The notes beneath the pieces are model-generated. The model worked only from the letters and a program-made list of their open reading frames with translations. It made no database searches and was not told the DNA's origin. From CAVPEW01 sp963703565 (lineage in GTDB: Bacteria > Actinomycetota > Acidimicrobiia > Acidimicrobiales > VFJN01): DNA of 64,000 nt. Every line of letters starts with the position of its first letter. The first letter of the stretch is position 1. The position numbers were made by a program, and so were the translations under genes. Location of the stretch: positions 124,001-188,000 of the forward strand of contig CAVPEW010000068.1 of NCBI GenBank assembly GCA_963703565.1. Reading direction: 5' to 3'. Shown here piece by piece: positions 37,071 through 49,858 of this stretch.

Positions 37071-37168
37071 CTCCCGGCCGCCACGGCGCGGGCGCTGGCC
37101 TTCTCGAGCCGGCCGTGCGCGGGTCCAGTGAACGTGGGAGCCCGCTCGCAGAGCGGAGGTTCGCTCCG

Positions 37169-37201
37169 TTTTCCACAGGTGTGGACGTCTTTGTGGACGT
37201 C
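37169..37201. promoter_or_regulatory. DnaA-box-like cluster upstream of dnaA
   Basis: TTTTCCACA (37169-37177) is followed by two perfect copies of TGTGGACGTC (37180-37189 and 37192-37201), 12 nt apart. On the other strand the copies read GACGTCCACA, 7 of 9 to TTGTCCACA. The cluster ends 25 nt before the dnaA start, fitting DnaA autorepression. Confidence 0.5.
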
Positions 37202-37226
37202 GGTCGAACGAGGAGGCCAGCCCAGG

Positions 37227-38567
<1,341 letters not shown>

Positions 38568-38799
38568 TCACGCCGGGGGTGTGGATCGACCTGGGGACGA
38601 ACGGTGTGGGGAGGCGCGGACCCCTCGTCGATCCGCTCTGGTTCCCACCGGATCCCGGTCGGGCTGTGCGAACCTGGGGAGAACCGCTGGGAACCTCGAC
38701 GGGGTTGACCTGGGAGGATCTCGTCCTGTCCACAATCCACAGCCCCTACCACCACTCCTGCTCGGATACGAGAAGAGTCGCGGTAGAAAGCGAGTGCCC
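38568..38799. other. candidate oriC between dnaA and dnaN
   Basis: A 232-bp non-coding gap in the place where actinobacterial origins usually lie. DnaA-box-like elements seen: TGTGGATCG (38580-38588), CTGTCCACA (38726-38734) and CAATCCACA (38733-38741). There are fewer boxes than in Streptomyces, and no clear AT-rich unwinding element. The dnaA upstream cluster may share the role. Confidence 0.5.
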
Positions 38800-39894
38800 G
38801 TGAAGTTCCGATGCGAGCGTGACCAACTGGTGGAGGCCCTCGCCACCGCGGGGCGAGCGGCCACAGGCCGAGGGGGGTCGTTGCCTGTCCTGACGGGCGT
38901 GCGGGTGTCCCTCGACGGTGACCACCTGCGCCTCACCGGCACCGACCTCGAGCTGACCATCTCGACGGATCTCGAAGTCGCTGGTTCGGCCGATGGAGCG
39001 GTCGTGCTCCCCGCCCGGCTGGCTTCCGAGATCGTGCGGTCGCTCCCCCCGGGAGCGGTGGAGATCTCCGTGGCCGACGAGGAGGCGAGGATCGCCGCGG
39101 GACGCAGCGAGTTCACGCTTCGCCTGTTGCCCGCAGACGAGTTCCCCCGGGTGCCGGAGCCGGGTGGTGAGCCCGTCACCCTGCCCACCGCCGAGCTCGC
39201 CGGTGCCCTGGCCCAGGTGGTGCCGGCCGCGTCGCGCGACGACGCCCGGCCGATCCTGACCGGTGTGCTGCTCGCCGCGGAGCACGACGGGCTGCGCCTG
39301 GTCGCCACCGACAGCTTCCGCCTGGCCGTGCGCGACCTGGCAGGCGCCACGGTGCTCGGCGAGGGTCAGTCGGTGCTGGTGCCGTCGCGGGCTCTGGGAG
39401 AGCTGGCCAGGGTGCTGGGCTCGTCGCAAACGGTGCAGGTGCGCTTCGGTGAGCGAGATGCCGGCTTCGAGGTCGGCTCCGTTCGCCTGACGACCTCGCT
39501 GATCGAAGGCGAGTTCCCCAACTATCGGAGCCTCATCCCCCAGACTCAGGCCAACCGCCTGACCGTTGGGCGCGAGGCCCTGCTCGAAGCGGTGCGTCGC
39601 GTCCGCCTCCTGGCCCGTGAGGCGACTCCGGTCCGCCTCGCCATGTCCAGCGACGGCCTCGACCTGGTGGCGATCACCCAGGATGTCGGCCAGGCGCACG
39701 AGAGCCTCGACGCCAAGTTCGAGGGAGTCGAGCTCACCGTGGCGTTCAACCCCGAGTTCCTGCTCCAGGGCGTCGAGGTGGCTCCCGGCGACGAGGTCAC
39801 CGTCGAGACCGTCGACGCGCTCAAGCCGGCGATCGTTCGCAGCCCCGAGCACGCCGAGTTCCTCTACCTGCTCATGCCGGTCCGGGTCTCCTGA
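38800..39894 (+). CDS. dnaN: DNA polymerase III beta sliding clamp
   Basis: A 364-residue clamp of three repeated domains. It begins with VKFRCERDQLVEALATAGRA and ends with YLLMPVRVS, the conserved clamp C-terminus. The ring encircles DNA and tethers Pol III. GTG 38800 was chosen over GTG 38794 because it gives the usual MKFRCERD start. Its stop overlaps the proposed recF start (CTGA). Confidence 0.97.
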   Translation: MKFRCERDQLVEALATAGRAATGRGGSLPVLTGVRVSLDGDHLRLTGTDLELTISTDLEVAGSADGAVVLPARLASEIVRSLPPGAVEISVADEEARIAAGRSEFTLRLLPADEFPRVPEPGGEPVTLPTAELAGALAQVVPAASRDDARPILTGVLLAAEHDGLRLVATDSFRLAVRDLAGATVLGEGQSVLVPSRALGELARVLGSSQTVQVRFGERDAGFEVGSVRLTTSLIEGEFPNYRSLIPQTQANRLTVGREALLEAVRRVRLLAREATPVRLAMSSDGLDLVAITQDVGQAHESLDAKFEGVELTVAFNPEFLLQGVEVAPGDEVTVETVDALKPAIVRSPEHAEFLYLLMPVRVS

Positions 39895-41022
39895 GCCTTT
39901 CGCGCGTCTGGTTGCGGGACTTCCGCTCCTACGAGGCCGCCGAGATCGAGCTCAGCCAGGGGCTGACCGTGCTTATCGGCGACAACGGGCAGGGCAAGAC
40001 GAACCTGCTCGAGGCGCTCGGATGGCTCGCCACGATGTCGTCCTTCCGGGGAGCGCCGGCCGATGCGCTCGTGCGGGTCGGTGTCGATCGAGCTGTGGTG
40101 CGAGCCGAGGGGTCCTCCGCGGGACGACCGCTGTTGGTCGAGGCCGAGATCGTGCCCGGGGGGCGACACCGGGTGCAGGTCAACCGCCAGCCGCTGCGTC
40201 GGGCCCGGGACCTGCTGGGGACCCTGCGTGTGACGGTGTTCGCCCCCGACGACCTGGAGCTGGTCAAGGGCGGTCCCGCTGAGCGCCGCCGCTTCCTCGA
40301 CGACGCCCTTGTCGCCCTGCGCCCTCACCACGATGCCCTGCGCGCCGAGGTTGACCGGATCCTGCGGCAGCGCAACGCCCTGCTCAAGCAGGTGACGTCG
40401 GGTCGAGGGGGAGACCGGGCCTCGATCGAGTCCACCCTGGATGTCTGGGATGCCCGCCTGACCGAGGCCGGTACGGCACTGGTGACGGCGAGGCTGGAGC
40501 TGCTCGAGCGCATCGCCGGGCGGCTCGACGACCTGTACGGCGAGCTCAGCAGCGATCCGACCGCCAAGGCCGCGGCCCCTGTCGGTCCCGGATCCCGCCG
40601 GTGGGTGCAGGCCCGCTACGTGCCGGCCCAGGGATCCGTCGCCCTCCGCGACGCTCTCGCCGCCGCGCGCCCCGATGACCTGCGCCGGGGGGTGACCACT
40701 GTCGGCCCGCACCGCGACGACCTGGAGCTGCGGATAGGCGCCTTGGCGGCGCGAACCCACGCCTCCCAGGGCGAGCAGCGCTCGCTCGCCCTCGCCCTGC
40801 GCCTGGCCACCCACCAAGTGGTGGCCGAGGCCGCCGACGAGCCACCGGTGTTGCTCTTGGACGACGTGTTCTCCGAGCCTCGACGGGGCCCGGTCGGCGG
40901 CGCTGCTCGCGCACCTCCCGCAGACGCAGACCGTGGTCACCAGCGCAGCGGAGCTGCCCGCGGGCACGGTGCCGGACATGGTCTGGCGGGTCCACGCGGC
41001 GAGGTTGGAGCGTGTCGGGTGA
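39891..41022 (+). CDS. recF: DNA replication and repair protein RecF (frameshifted near its end)
   Basis: An SMC-like ATPase that helps load RecA at gaps. It has GDNGQGKTNLLEAL (Walker A), FRGAPADALVR, ASQGEQRSLALALRLA (signature) and PVLLLDDVFSELD (Walker B with D-loop after repair). One inserted base at 40875-40881 (GAGCTC with a doubled C) shifts the frame and, unrepaired, fuses it to the following DUF721 gene. Repaired length is 376 residues, normal for RecF. The start is uncertain: CTG 39891 overlaps the dnaN stop (CTGA) and restores the first beta strand; TTG 39912 is the nearest standard start. Confidence 0.92.
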
Positions 41023-41465
41023 GCACGGTCGTCGCCTGGGCCAAGGCCCGGTGGCAGGCTGGGCGCATGGCACCAGTGCGACCCCTGCCCGGGGAGGGCC
41101 GCGGACCCCGCCGGCTGGTCGAAGGCGTCGACCGGGTCCTGGCCGGGCTCGGCGCCCCTGACACCCGCGGGGTGGCCGAAGTGTTCGAGCGATGGAACGA
41201 GCTCGTCGGAGCGGGCATGGCCGACCGGACCCGGCCCGTTCGCCTCTCCCGGTCGCGCCTGGTCGTGGCAGCCACCGACCCGACCGCGGCCAGCCACCTC
41301 CGCTTCCTCGAGCCCCAGCTGCTCGATCGGCTGGCAGCCCGCCTGGGACCGGGACGGGTGACCGGCGTGGACGTCACGGTCGAGCGTCCCGGTGCCCGCC
41401 GCTCGGCCTCGCGCGAGCCCCGCGGAGACCGCAGCGAGGGCGGGGCAGCGATCCCCGGCTGGTAG
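41019..41465 (+). CDS. DUF721 (DciA-like) family protein
   Basis: A 148-residue protein with the DUF721 core: VFERWNELVGAGMADRTRPVRLSRSRLVVAATDPTAASHLRFLEPQLLDRL, given here only as reference points at its ends. In other bacteria this family (DciA) loads or assists DnaB. It lies between recF and gyrB as in mycobacteria (Rv0004). GTG 41019 overlaps the repaired recF stop by 4 nt (GTGA); ATG 41067 is an alternative. Confidence 0.85.
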   Translation: MSTVVAWAKARWQAGRMAPVRPLPGEGRGPRRLVEGVDRVLAGLGAPDTRGVAEVFERWNELVGAGMADRTRPVRLSRSRLVVAATDPTAASHLRFLEPQLLDRLAARLGPGRVTGVDVTVERPGARRSASREPRGDRSEGGAAIPGW

Positions 41466-41582
41466 GATGACCCCGTTGTGATTCGCGGTCCGGTCGGGGC
41501 GCGGCGGCCCCCACGAGCCCGCCGTCTGTTGCGCCGCTGAGCCCGGGCCGCACCGGATCGGATCGTTCCCGAAAGGCGCGAA

Positions 41583-43535
41583 GTGGCGCAGACGAATGGT
41601 TCCTACGGGGCCAAGGACATGCAGGTCCTCGAGGGCCTCGAACCGGTCCGCAAGCGACCCGGGATGTACATCGGCTCGACCGGGCCCACAGGCCTGCATC
41701 ACTGCGTGTGGGAGGTCGTCGACAACTCTGTGGACGAGGCGATGGCCGGCCACGCCAGCACCATCGAGGTGTGCCTGTTGGCCGACGGTGCATGCCGGGT
41801 GACCGACGACGGCCGCGGCATCCCCACCGACGTGCATCCCCAGCACAAGATCTCCGGGGTCGAGATCGCCCTCACCAAGCTCCACGGCGGCGGCAAGTTC
41901 GGCGGTGAGGGCTACAAGGTGTCGGGCGGTCTGCACGGCGTGGGCGTCTCGGTGGTCAACGCGTTGTCGCGCCGGTTGGTGGTCGAGGTCGACCGCAACG
42001 GCGAGCGCCATGTGATGGAGTTCGCCGAGGGGGGCAACCCGACCGGGCCGCTGCGAGTGACGGGTGCGTCCCCGGCGGCGCGGGGCGGCAACGGCTCGGG
42101 CGCGCTGCGCACAGGCACCACCGTCACGTTCTGGCCGGATCCGACGATCTTCGAGACCGTCGAGTTCTCCGCCCGTACGATCCTCGAGCGCCTCCAGATG
42201 ATGGCGTTCCTCAACCGTGACCTCGAGATCCGCTTCCGCGACGAGCGTCCGGAGCGGGACCGGTCGACGACCACCTTCCGCTACGCGGGCGGCATCGTCG
42301 ACTTCGTGCGCCATCTGAACAAGACCAAGGAGGCCCTGTTCAGCAGGGTCGGCTACTACTCCGGGGCCGATGAGGGGTCCGAGGTCGAGGTCGCCTTCCA
42401 GTGGAACACGGGCTTCAACGCCGACGGCATACACAGCTTCGCCAACGGGATCTCGACCGTGGAGGGCGGCACACACGAGGAGGGGTTCAAGGCGGCGCTC
42501 ACCTCAGCGGTCAACAAGTACGCGTTCGCCAAGAACCTTCTCAAGAAGGACAAGGACCCCAACCTCGGTGGGGAGGACGTGCGCGAAGGCATCACCGCCA
42601 TCGTCTCGGTGCGCCTCCGTGACCCCCAGTTCGAGGGTCAGACGAAGGCCAAGCTCGGCAACACGGCCACCCGCGGGCTGGTCCTCAAGGCCACCAACGA
42701 GAAGCTGGGGGACTGGCTCGAGGAGCACCCCACAGAGGCCAACAAGATCGTGCGCAAGGCGATCGCCGCGTCCCAGGCGCGGGCCGCGGCGAAGAAGGCC
42801 CGTGACGTCATCCGGTCCAAGACCCTGCTCGACGGGGCGGGCATGCCCGACAAGCTCAAGGACTGCTCGGCCAAGGACCGCGGCGAGCGCGAGCTGTTCA
42901 TCGTGGAGGGGGACTCGGCCGGGGGCTCGGCGGTGACCGCGCGATCCGCGCACGCAGGCGATCCTGCCCATCCGGGGCAAGATCCTCAACGTCGAGCGGG
43001 CCCGCCTCGACAAGATGCTGCGCAACCAGGAGGTCCAGGCTCTGATCTCCGCCATCGGCGCGGGTGTCGGCGAGGAATTCGACGTCGCCAAGCGCCGCTA
43101 CGACAAGGTCTGCATCCTGGCCGACGCCGACGTGGACGGCAGCCACATACGCACGCTGCTGCTCACGTTCTTCTTCCGTCAGATGAAGGCGCTCGTCGAG
43201 CACGGCCACGTGTACATCTGCCAGCCGCCGCTCTACTCGACGGAGGTGGCCAAGGCCAAGGTGTACCTCAAGGACGACCATGCCCGGGCTGCCTTCCTTG
43301 CCGAGCACCCCGGCCACAAGAAGGACTTCGCCCGCCTCAAGGGGCTGGGTGAGATGGACGCCGAAGAGCTGCGGGTCACGACCATGGAACCCGACCTGAG
43401 GACGCTGCTACAGGTCACGGTCGAGGAGGCAGCCATCGCCGACCAGGTGCTGTCGATCCTGATGGGTGACGACGTGGAGCTGCGCAAGCACTTCATCGTG
43501 ACCAACGCCAAGGACGTCAGGTTCGTGGACATCTG

Positions 43536-43536
<1 letters not shown>
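41583..43536 (+). CDS. gyrB: DNA gyrase subunit B (frameshifted)
   Basis: The ATPase subunit of gyrase. GHKL ATPase motifs are seen (RKRPGMYIGSTGPTGLHH, EVVDNSVDEAMAGH, DDGRGIP, KVSGGLHGVGVSVVNAL), as are the transducer and TOPRIM domains (VEGDSAGGSA, ILADADVDGSHIRTLLLTFF). A two-base deletion near 42940-42950 (GCGCGATCC where GCGCGCGATCC would keep ARDPRTQAILPIRGK) splits the frame. Repaired length is 651 residues, as usual. Unrepaired, the protein loses the TOPRIM catalytic Asp pair and could not work, so the break is unlikely to be real. The start GTG has AAAGG upstream, and the gyrA ATG overlaps its stop. Confidence 0.95.
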
Positions 43537-45974
<2,438 letters not shown>

Positions 45975-46058
45975 GCCTGGATCGACTGCCGGAGGCGTCC
46001 TAGCCTGGGCAGGCTCGGTCGCTGCGGCGCCTTCCAGACCCCGATCAGGGAGGCCGGC

Positions 46059-46457
46059 ATGCCCCGGCTCGAGTTCATGCTCCGGCTGAGCCGGATCGAG
46101 CACGCCCCGAGCGGGCCGGGATCGTCGGGCGTGCTCGACCCCCGCTGCGCAGGCCGGCGTCTGGGCAGTGCCCGGGGGCAGGCCGCGCCCCTGGTGGCCG
46201 CGCTGGTGGCGCTGGCAGTGGCCGTGGCGCTGGCCCTGGGCCCGCTCCTCGATGCCGTCAGGGCCCGTGGCGAGGCACGAACAGCGGCCGACATGGCGGC
46301 GTTGGCCGGCGCGGCGGAAGGCCCGGAGGCGGCACGCGAGCTGGCCCGAGCCAACGGCGCGCGCCTCGTGCGGTTCGAGCGTGACGGGCCCGACGTGGTG
46401 GTCGTCGTCGAGGTCGAACGGGCCCGGGCGCAGGCACGGGCCCGGCGCGTCGGCTGA
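46059..46457 (+). CDS. TadE-like/Rv3654c-type secreted small protein
   Basis: A 132-residue protein with a central hydrophobic helix in a pilin-like setting: RGQAAPLVAALVALAVAVALA, then ARGEARTAADMAALAGA. This RGQA...TAADLAALAGA pattern is typical of Flp-pilus minor-pilin/Rv3654c-like actinobacterial proteins. No Tad secretion genes are nearby. A TAGCCT hexamer at 46001-46006 may be its -10. Confidence 0.7.
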   Translation: MPRLEFMLRLSRIEHAPSGPGSSGVLDPRCAGRRLGSARGQAAPLVAALVALAVAVALALGPLLDAVRARGEARTAADMAALAGAAEGPEAARELARANGARLVRFERDGPDVVVVVEVERARAQARARRVG

Positions 46458-46501
46458 CACGGCGAGGAAGTGGGGACGGCCGACGTCGCTAGTCTCGGCC
46501 G

Positions 46502-47158
46502 GTGCCGCTGGGTCCCACCGACGACTCGGCGGGCGCGGTGTCGGCCCGTTCCGAGCTCAGCAACCAGCCGTCGGGTGGCGCCGGGGAGAGCCGGCCCGTT
46601 TCGCCCCGGGGGCACTCGCGGCGCCGAGCCACGACGGGCCGCCCGTCGCAGGTCGACGCCGTGCAGGTTCGCACCGTGCACCACGTCGAGGTGCGCGACG
46701 TGGTGCGGCTGGGCTTCTCGGCCAGCGTGGTGGCGGTGGCGGTGGCCCTCGTCGCAGCAGCGGCGTTGTGGATCGCAGCCGCCGCGTCAGGCACCGTCGA
46801 CGACGTCGAGAGCTTCGTCACGGACCTGGGCTTCGGCGACTGCGAGGTGCTGCCCGGCTCGTCGGGCACCGCAGGGTCCGACGGGGTCGACGAGGCGCCC
46901 ACGGCCCTGGACGTGGGGGACGGCGACTGCCCGGCCGGTCAGCGCCTCGTGGGCGGGTTCGAGTTGCGCCCCGCACCAGTGGCGCTCACGCTGCTCGTCG
47001 GGGGGGCTGTCGTCGTGGCGCTCGGCACGGCCGCGGCAGCCCTGGCAGCGCTTGTGGGCAACACCTTGGCAGAGCTCGTGGGGGGTGTGCGCGTGACGGT
47101 CTCGGGCCGAGCGGGAGACCGGCCACCGCGCTCGCCGGGGTCGGAGCCGGCCGACTAG
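46502..47158 (+). CDS. DUF3566 transmembrane protein
   Basis: A 218-residue membrane protein. An Arg/Ser-rich cytoplasmic N-terminus is followed by VRTVHHVEVRDVVRLGFSASVVAVAVALVAAAALW (DUF3566 core, first helix) and a second helix (LTLLVGGAVVVALGTAAAALAALV). The gene sits between gyrA and tRNA-Ile exactly like M. tuberculosis Rv0007. The function is unknown, perhaps in division or envelope biogenesis. GTG 46502 follows a TAGTCT hexamer (46490-46495) by exactly 6 nt, so it is probably leaderless. Confidence 0.85.
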   Translation: MPLGPTDDSAGAVSARSELSNQPSGGAGESRPVSPRGHSRRRATTGRPSQVDAVQVRTVHHVEVRDVVRLGFSASVVAVAVALVAAAALWIAAAASGTVDDVESFVTDLGFGDCEVLPGSSGTAGSDGVDEAPTALDVGDGDCPAGQRLVGGFELRPAPVALTLLVGGAVVVALGTAAAALAALVGNTLAELVGGVRVTVSGRAGDRPPRSPGSEPAD

Positions 47159-47172
47159 CGTCGTGCGGCCTC

Positions 47173-47246
<74 letters not shown>

Positions 47247-47289
47247 CGCAAGCTCGCCGGTCCGCGACCGGCCCGACCTGGGAGGACCT

Positions 47290-47427
47290 ATGGCCCTGCT
47301 GCGCCGAGCGCTGGTAGCCCTTGGGGCCGCCGGGATCATCGCAGCGGTGCTACGAGTGCGCGGCTGCGGTGGCACCCCGCCCCGCGACGGCGGGTGGCGG
47401 GAGCTGACCGGCCCAGAGCTGCGGTGA
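47290..47427 (+). CDS. 45-residue DLW-39-like small membrane protein
   Basis: A short gene with one N-terminal hydrophobic helix (LLRRALVALGAAGIIAAVL), a CG pair and a C-terminal WRELTGPELR. Position just after gyrA/tRNA-Ile and its size resemble the actinobacterial DLW-39 proteins, although the DLW motif is replaced by GGW. GGGAGGACCT directly precedes the ATG. The stop overlaps the next gene by 4 nt (GTGA). Confidence 0.6.
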   Translation: MALLRRALVALGAAGIIAAVLRVRGCGGTPPRDGGWRELTGPELR

Positions 47428-48395
47428 GGGTCCTGGTCTGCGGCCCCGGCGCCGTAGGAGCCCGTGCGGCACGCCAGCTCGCCGAGGCAGACGAGGTCGA
47501 CGAGGTGCTGCTGGCAGGTGGTGCCAGCGGCCGGCACCGGACGCTGGCCCGCCAGAGTGGCGACGAGGTCCGGGCGGTGGACGAGCCGCTCGCCCAAGAG
47601 GTGGACGTCGTGGTCCTGGCAGGTCCGGCCGGTACCCACGTGGAGGGGGCCCGGACGCACCTGGGCGCAGGCCGACACGTCGTCTCCACCAGCGACTCCT
47701 CCTCGGAGGTGGCCGACCTGCTCGACCTCGACGCGCTCGCTTCGGCGCGCGGGCGCAGCCTGGTCGTGGGGGCGGGGTTCTCGCCCGGCCTGTCGTGCCT
47801 GCTCGCGCGCCTGGCCGCGCGCGACCTCGACCACGTCGACGAGATCCATGTGGCCCGCTTCGGTACCGGGGGTCCGGCCTGCGCCCGTGCGCACCACCGG
47901 GCCCTGGCGGGTACGGCGCTGGACTGGCGCGACCACGGCTGGCAGCGGCGTACGGCGGGTTCGGGCCGTGAGCTGTGCTGGTTCCCGCACCCGATCGGGG
48001 CCCTGGACTGCTACCGGGCGGCCCTGCCCGACCCTTTGCTCCTAGTGCCGGCGTTCGGCGGGGTCGCCCGGGTCACGGCCCGGCTGGCCGCCACGCGTCG
48101 CGACAGGGTCACCGCCCGGTGGCCGATGATGCGCCGTCCGCACCCCGAGGGACTCATGGGCGCGCTGCGAGTCGAGCTGCGCGGGCGCGCCGGCGACGCC
48201 CGTCGCGTCATCGTGCTGGGTGCGCTCGATCGCCCGGCTGTGGCGGCGGGGGCGGTGGCCGCACTGGCCGCCCGGCGCGCCGTCGCGGGCGCCACGCCCG
48301 TGGGCGCCCATGGCCTGGCGTCGGTCGCCGACCCGCTCGAGTGGCTGCAGCAGCTCGCCGAGCTCGGCATCAAGGCGGCGGTGTTCGAGGGGTGA
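47424..48395 (+). CDS. saccharopine-dehydrogenase-like NAD(P)-binding protein
   Basis: A 323-residue protein with an N-terminal Rossmann motif (VLVCGPGAVGARAARQLAE), then DVVVLAGPAGTHVEGARTHLGAGRHVVST and VVGAGFSPGLSCLLARLAA. This matches the saccharopine dehydrogenase/homospermidine-type fold. Substrate unknown. It forms an overlapping chain with the preceding small gene and the following DUF3105 gene (GTGA at both ends). Confidence 0.75.
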   Translation: MRVLVCGPGAVGARAARQLAEADEVDEVLLAGGASGRHRTLARQSGDEVRAVDEPLAQEVDVVVLAGPAGTHVEGARTHLGAGRHVVSTSDSSSEVADLLDLDALASARGRSLVVGAGFSPGLSCLLARLAARDLDHVDEIHVARFGTGGPACARAHHRALAGTALDWRDHGWQRRTAGSGRELCWFPHPIGALDCYRAALPDPLLLVPAFGGVARVTARLAATRRDRVTARWPMMRRPHPEGLMGALRVELRGRAGDARRVIVLGALDRPAVAAGAVAALAARRAVAGATPVGAHGLASVADPLEWLQQLAELGIKAAVFEG

Positions 48396-49015
48396 GACCG
48401 GCACGAGCCGCCCGAGGCCGGGCCGCGGTCCTGATCGGGTGGGCGATCGTCGCGACGACCGCAGCCGGCTGTAGCGACGGCGATCCCCCCGACGTGGACG
48501 CCCGGGACGAGTCGGGATCGGGCACGCCCGTGCGCGACTCGGGCGGCACCGAGTCCGGCTCGGCCGACGAGGGCATCGACGGGGTCGTCGCGCTGCGCGT
48601 GTCGGGCAACGCTCACGACGAGTCGCCGATCGCCTACGAGCACGTCCCACCCGCGGGCGGCACCCACAACCCCGTGTGGCAGAACTGCGGGCGCTACGTC
48701 GAGCCCCAGCCCGACGGAGCGGTCGTGCACTCCCTCGAGCACGGGGCGGTCTGGCTGGCATACCGGCCCGACCTCGGCGAGGCCGCCGGTGAGGCGCTCG
48801 CCGCGTCGGTTGCCCGCTCGGACAAGGTCGTGATCAGCCCCCGCGACGGCCTGGGTCCGGGAGTGGCGGTGGTGGCCACTGCCTGGGCACGCCAGCTCCG
48901 CGTCGAGTCGGTCGACGACGCGCGCCTGGCTGCCTTCGTGGACGCCTACCTCGACGCACCGTGGGCTCCGGAACCCGGGGGATCGTGCTCGGGCGGCCGG
49001 GGCCGGCCGGAATGA
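48392..49015 (+). CDS. DUF3105 lipoprotein
   Basis: A 207-residue lipoprotein. The signal peptide ends in TTAAGC (lipobox, about residue 27), then comes an acidic Ser/Gly linker. The DUF3105 core has YEHVPPAGGTHNPVWQNCGRY and VVHSLEHGAVWLAYRP. Two conserved His/Cys-rich loops suggest metal or thiol binding, but the role is unknown. Confidence 0.85.
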   Translation: MRPARAARGRAAVLIGWAIVATTAAGCSDGDPPDVDARDESGSGTPVRDSGGTESGSADEGIDGVVALRVSGNAHDESPIAYEHVPPAGGTHNPVWQNCGRYVEPQPDGAVVHSLEHGAVWLAYRPDLGEAAGEALAASVARSDKVVISPRDGLGPGVAVVATAWARQLRVESVDDARLAAFVDAYLDAPWAPEPGGSCSGGRGRPE

Positions 49016-49049
49016 CCCGGGCCCGAGACGGGCTGCTTCGCCGGTCGGG

Positions 49050-49820
49050 TCAGATCCGGATCGTCGCCGCCCAGTCGGTGGCCACGGAACGGTCACCGAA
49101 GACCTCGAACCCCTCATCGAGCGACACCCGGTTCCACATCCACAGCACGAGCCGGGCGACTGGGCCGCGTACGGCCAGGTCGCCCTTGGCGTGACCGTGC
49201 TCGAACGTCACCGGCTCGCCTGGCACCAGGTCGACGATCCACTCGCCTTCTCCCGGGGCCAGGCCCGGGTCGGTTCCGTGCAGGTGCAGCCGGCTGGCGC
49301 GGGTCAAGGTCGTGGTGTCGAGCCGGGGGGCGAACTCCTCGAGGAGCTCGTCGATGCCGTCGACGGCCAGCTGGAGGTCCAACAGCTCGCCCGGGCAAGG
49401 CGCGCCGTTGCCCAGCGTCATCGCAGCGGCGAGCTGCGCGTCGTAGCGGTGCACGGCGAGCTCGTGCGCGATGCGCCGGGCGTGGAAGGTCCCCGGGCGA
49501 GGGCCCAGGAAGGTGCTCCAGGTGCTCGCGATGTCCATGGCCGCCACGACGTCGACGGTGTCGGCCAGGACCACCTCGACCCAGTCCACCACGTCGTGGC
49601 CCGGCGGACCCGGCAGCGACGTGGGGTCAACCGCGTCGCCGCACGGACCTGCCGCGGCGCTGGCGCCCCACCAGGTCAGGACGCGCCCCACGTGGGCGCC
49701 GAGCTCTGTCGAGGTCCAGCCCGGACAGGTCGGCACATCGGCGTCGGGAGCGGCACGCAGGGCTGCGACCAGGCTCGCCCCCAAGGAGCGAGCCGCCGCG
49801 ACGTGCTCGGCGTGCTGCAT
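49050..49820 (-). CDS. mycothiol-dependent maleylpyruvate isomerase-type (DinB-like) protein
   Basis: A 256-residue four-helix protein. The N-terminal part has VPTCPGWTSTELGAHVGRVLTWW, and the metal-binding triad region is HELAVHRYD with the first His in LGAHVG. The C-terminal MDMPI domain includes WIVDLVPGEPVTFEHG. The family is specific to mycothiol-using actinobacteria, consistent with ino1 in this window. The exact substrate is unknown. Divergent from corA. Confidence 0.85.
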   Translation of the reverse strand: MQHAEHVAAARSLGASLVAALRAAPDADVPTCPGWTSTELGAHVGRVLTWWGASAAAGPCGDAVDPTSLPGPPGHDVVDWVEVVLADTVDVVAAMDIASTWSTFLGPRPGTFHARRIAHELAVHRYDAQLAAAMTLGNGAPCPGELLDLQLAVDGIDELLEEFAPRLDTTTLTRASRLHLHGTDPGLAPGEGEWIVDLVPGEPVTFEHGHAKGDLAVRGPVARLVLWMWNRVSLDEGFEVFGDRSVATDWAATIRI

Positions 49821-49858
49821 GGCCCAAGCATGCCACCGCCTGTTGGGACAATGGCCCG

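Larger units (their letters stand above)
36750..37226. other. 477-bp rpmH-dnaA divergent intergenic region
   Basis: Non-coding. It contains the rpmH and dnaA promoters, with one dnaA candidate at 37040-37070, and a cluster of DnaA-box-like nonamers directly before dnaA (37169-37201). It could contribute to oriC or to dnaA autoregulation. No small gene with a credible start was found. Confidence 0.65.

Noticed and set aside
39912..41465. RecF-DUF721 fusion protein
   Set aside because: The fusion exists only because of the extra base at 40875-40881; after repair recF stops at 41022 and overlaps a separate DUF721 gene by GTGA, the normal arrangement.
39864..42476. 870-codon complement frame across recF and gyrB
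   Set aside because: Runs antisense through several conserved genes and shows no motif.
47247..47289. tRNA-Ala after tRNA-Ile
   Set aside because: No cloverleaf can be folded in this stretch; it is only a short spacer with a ribosome site.
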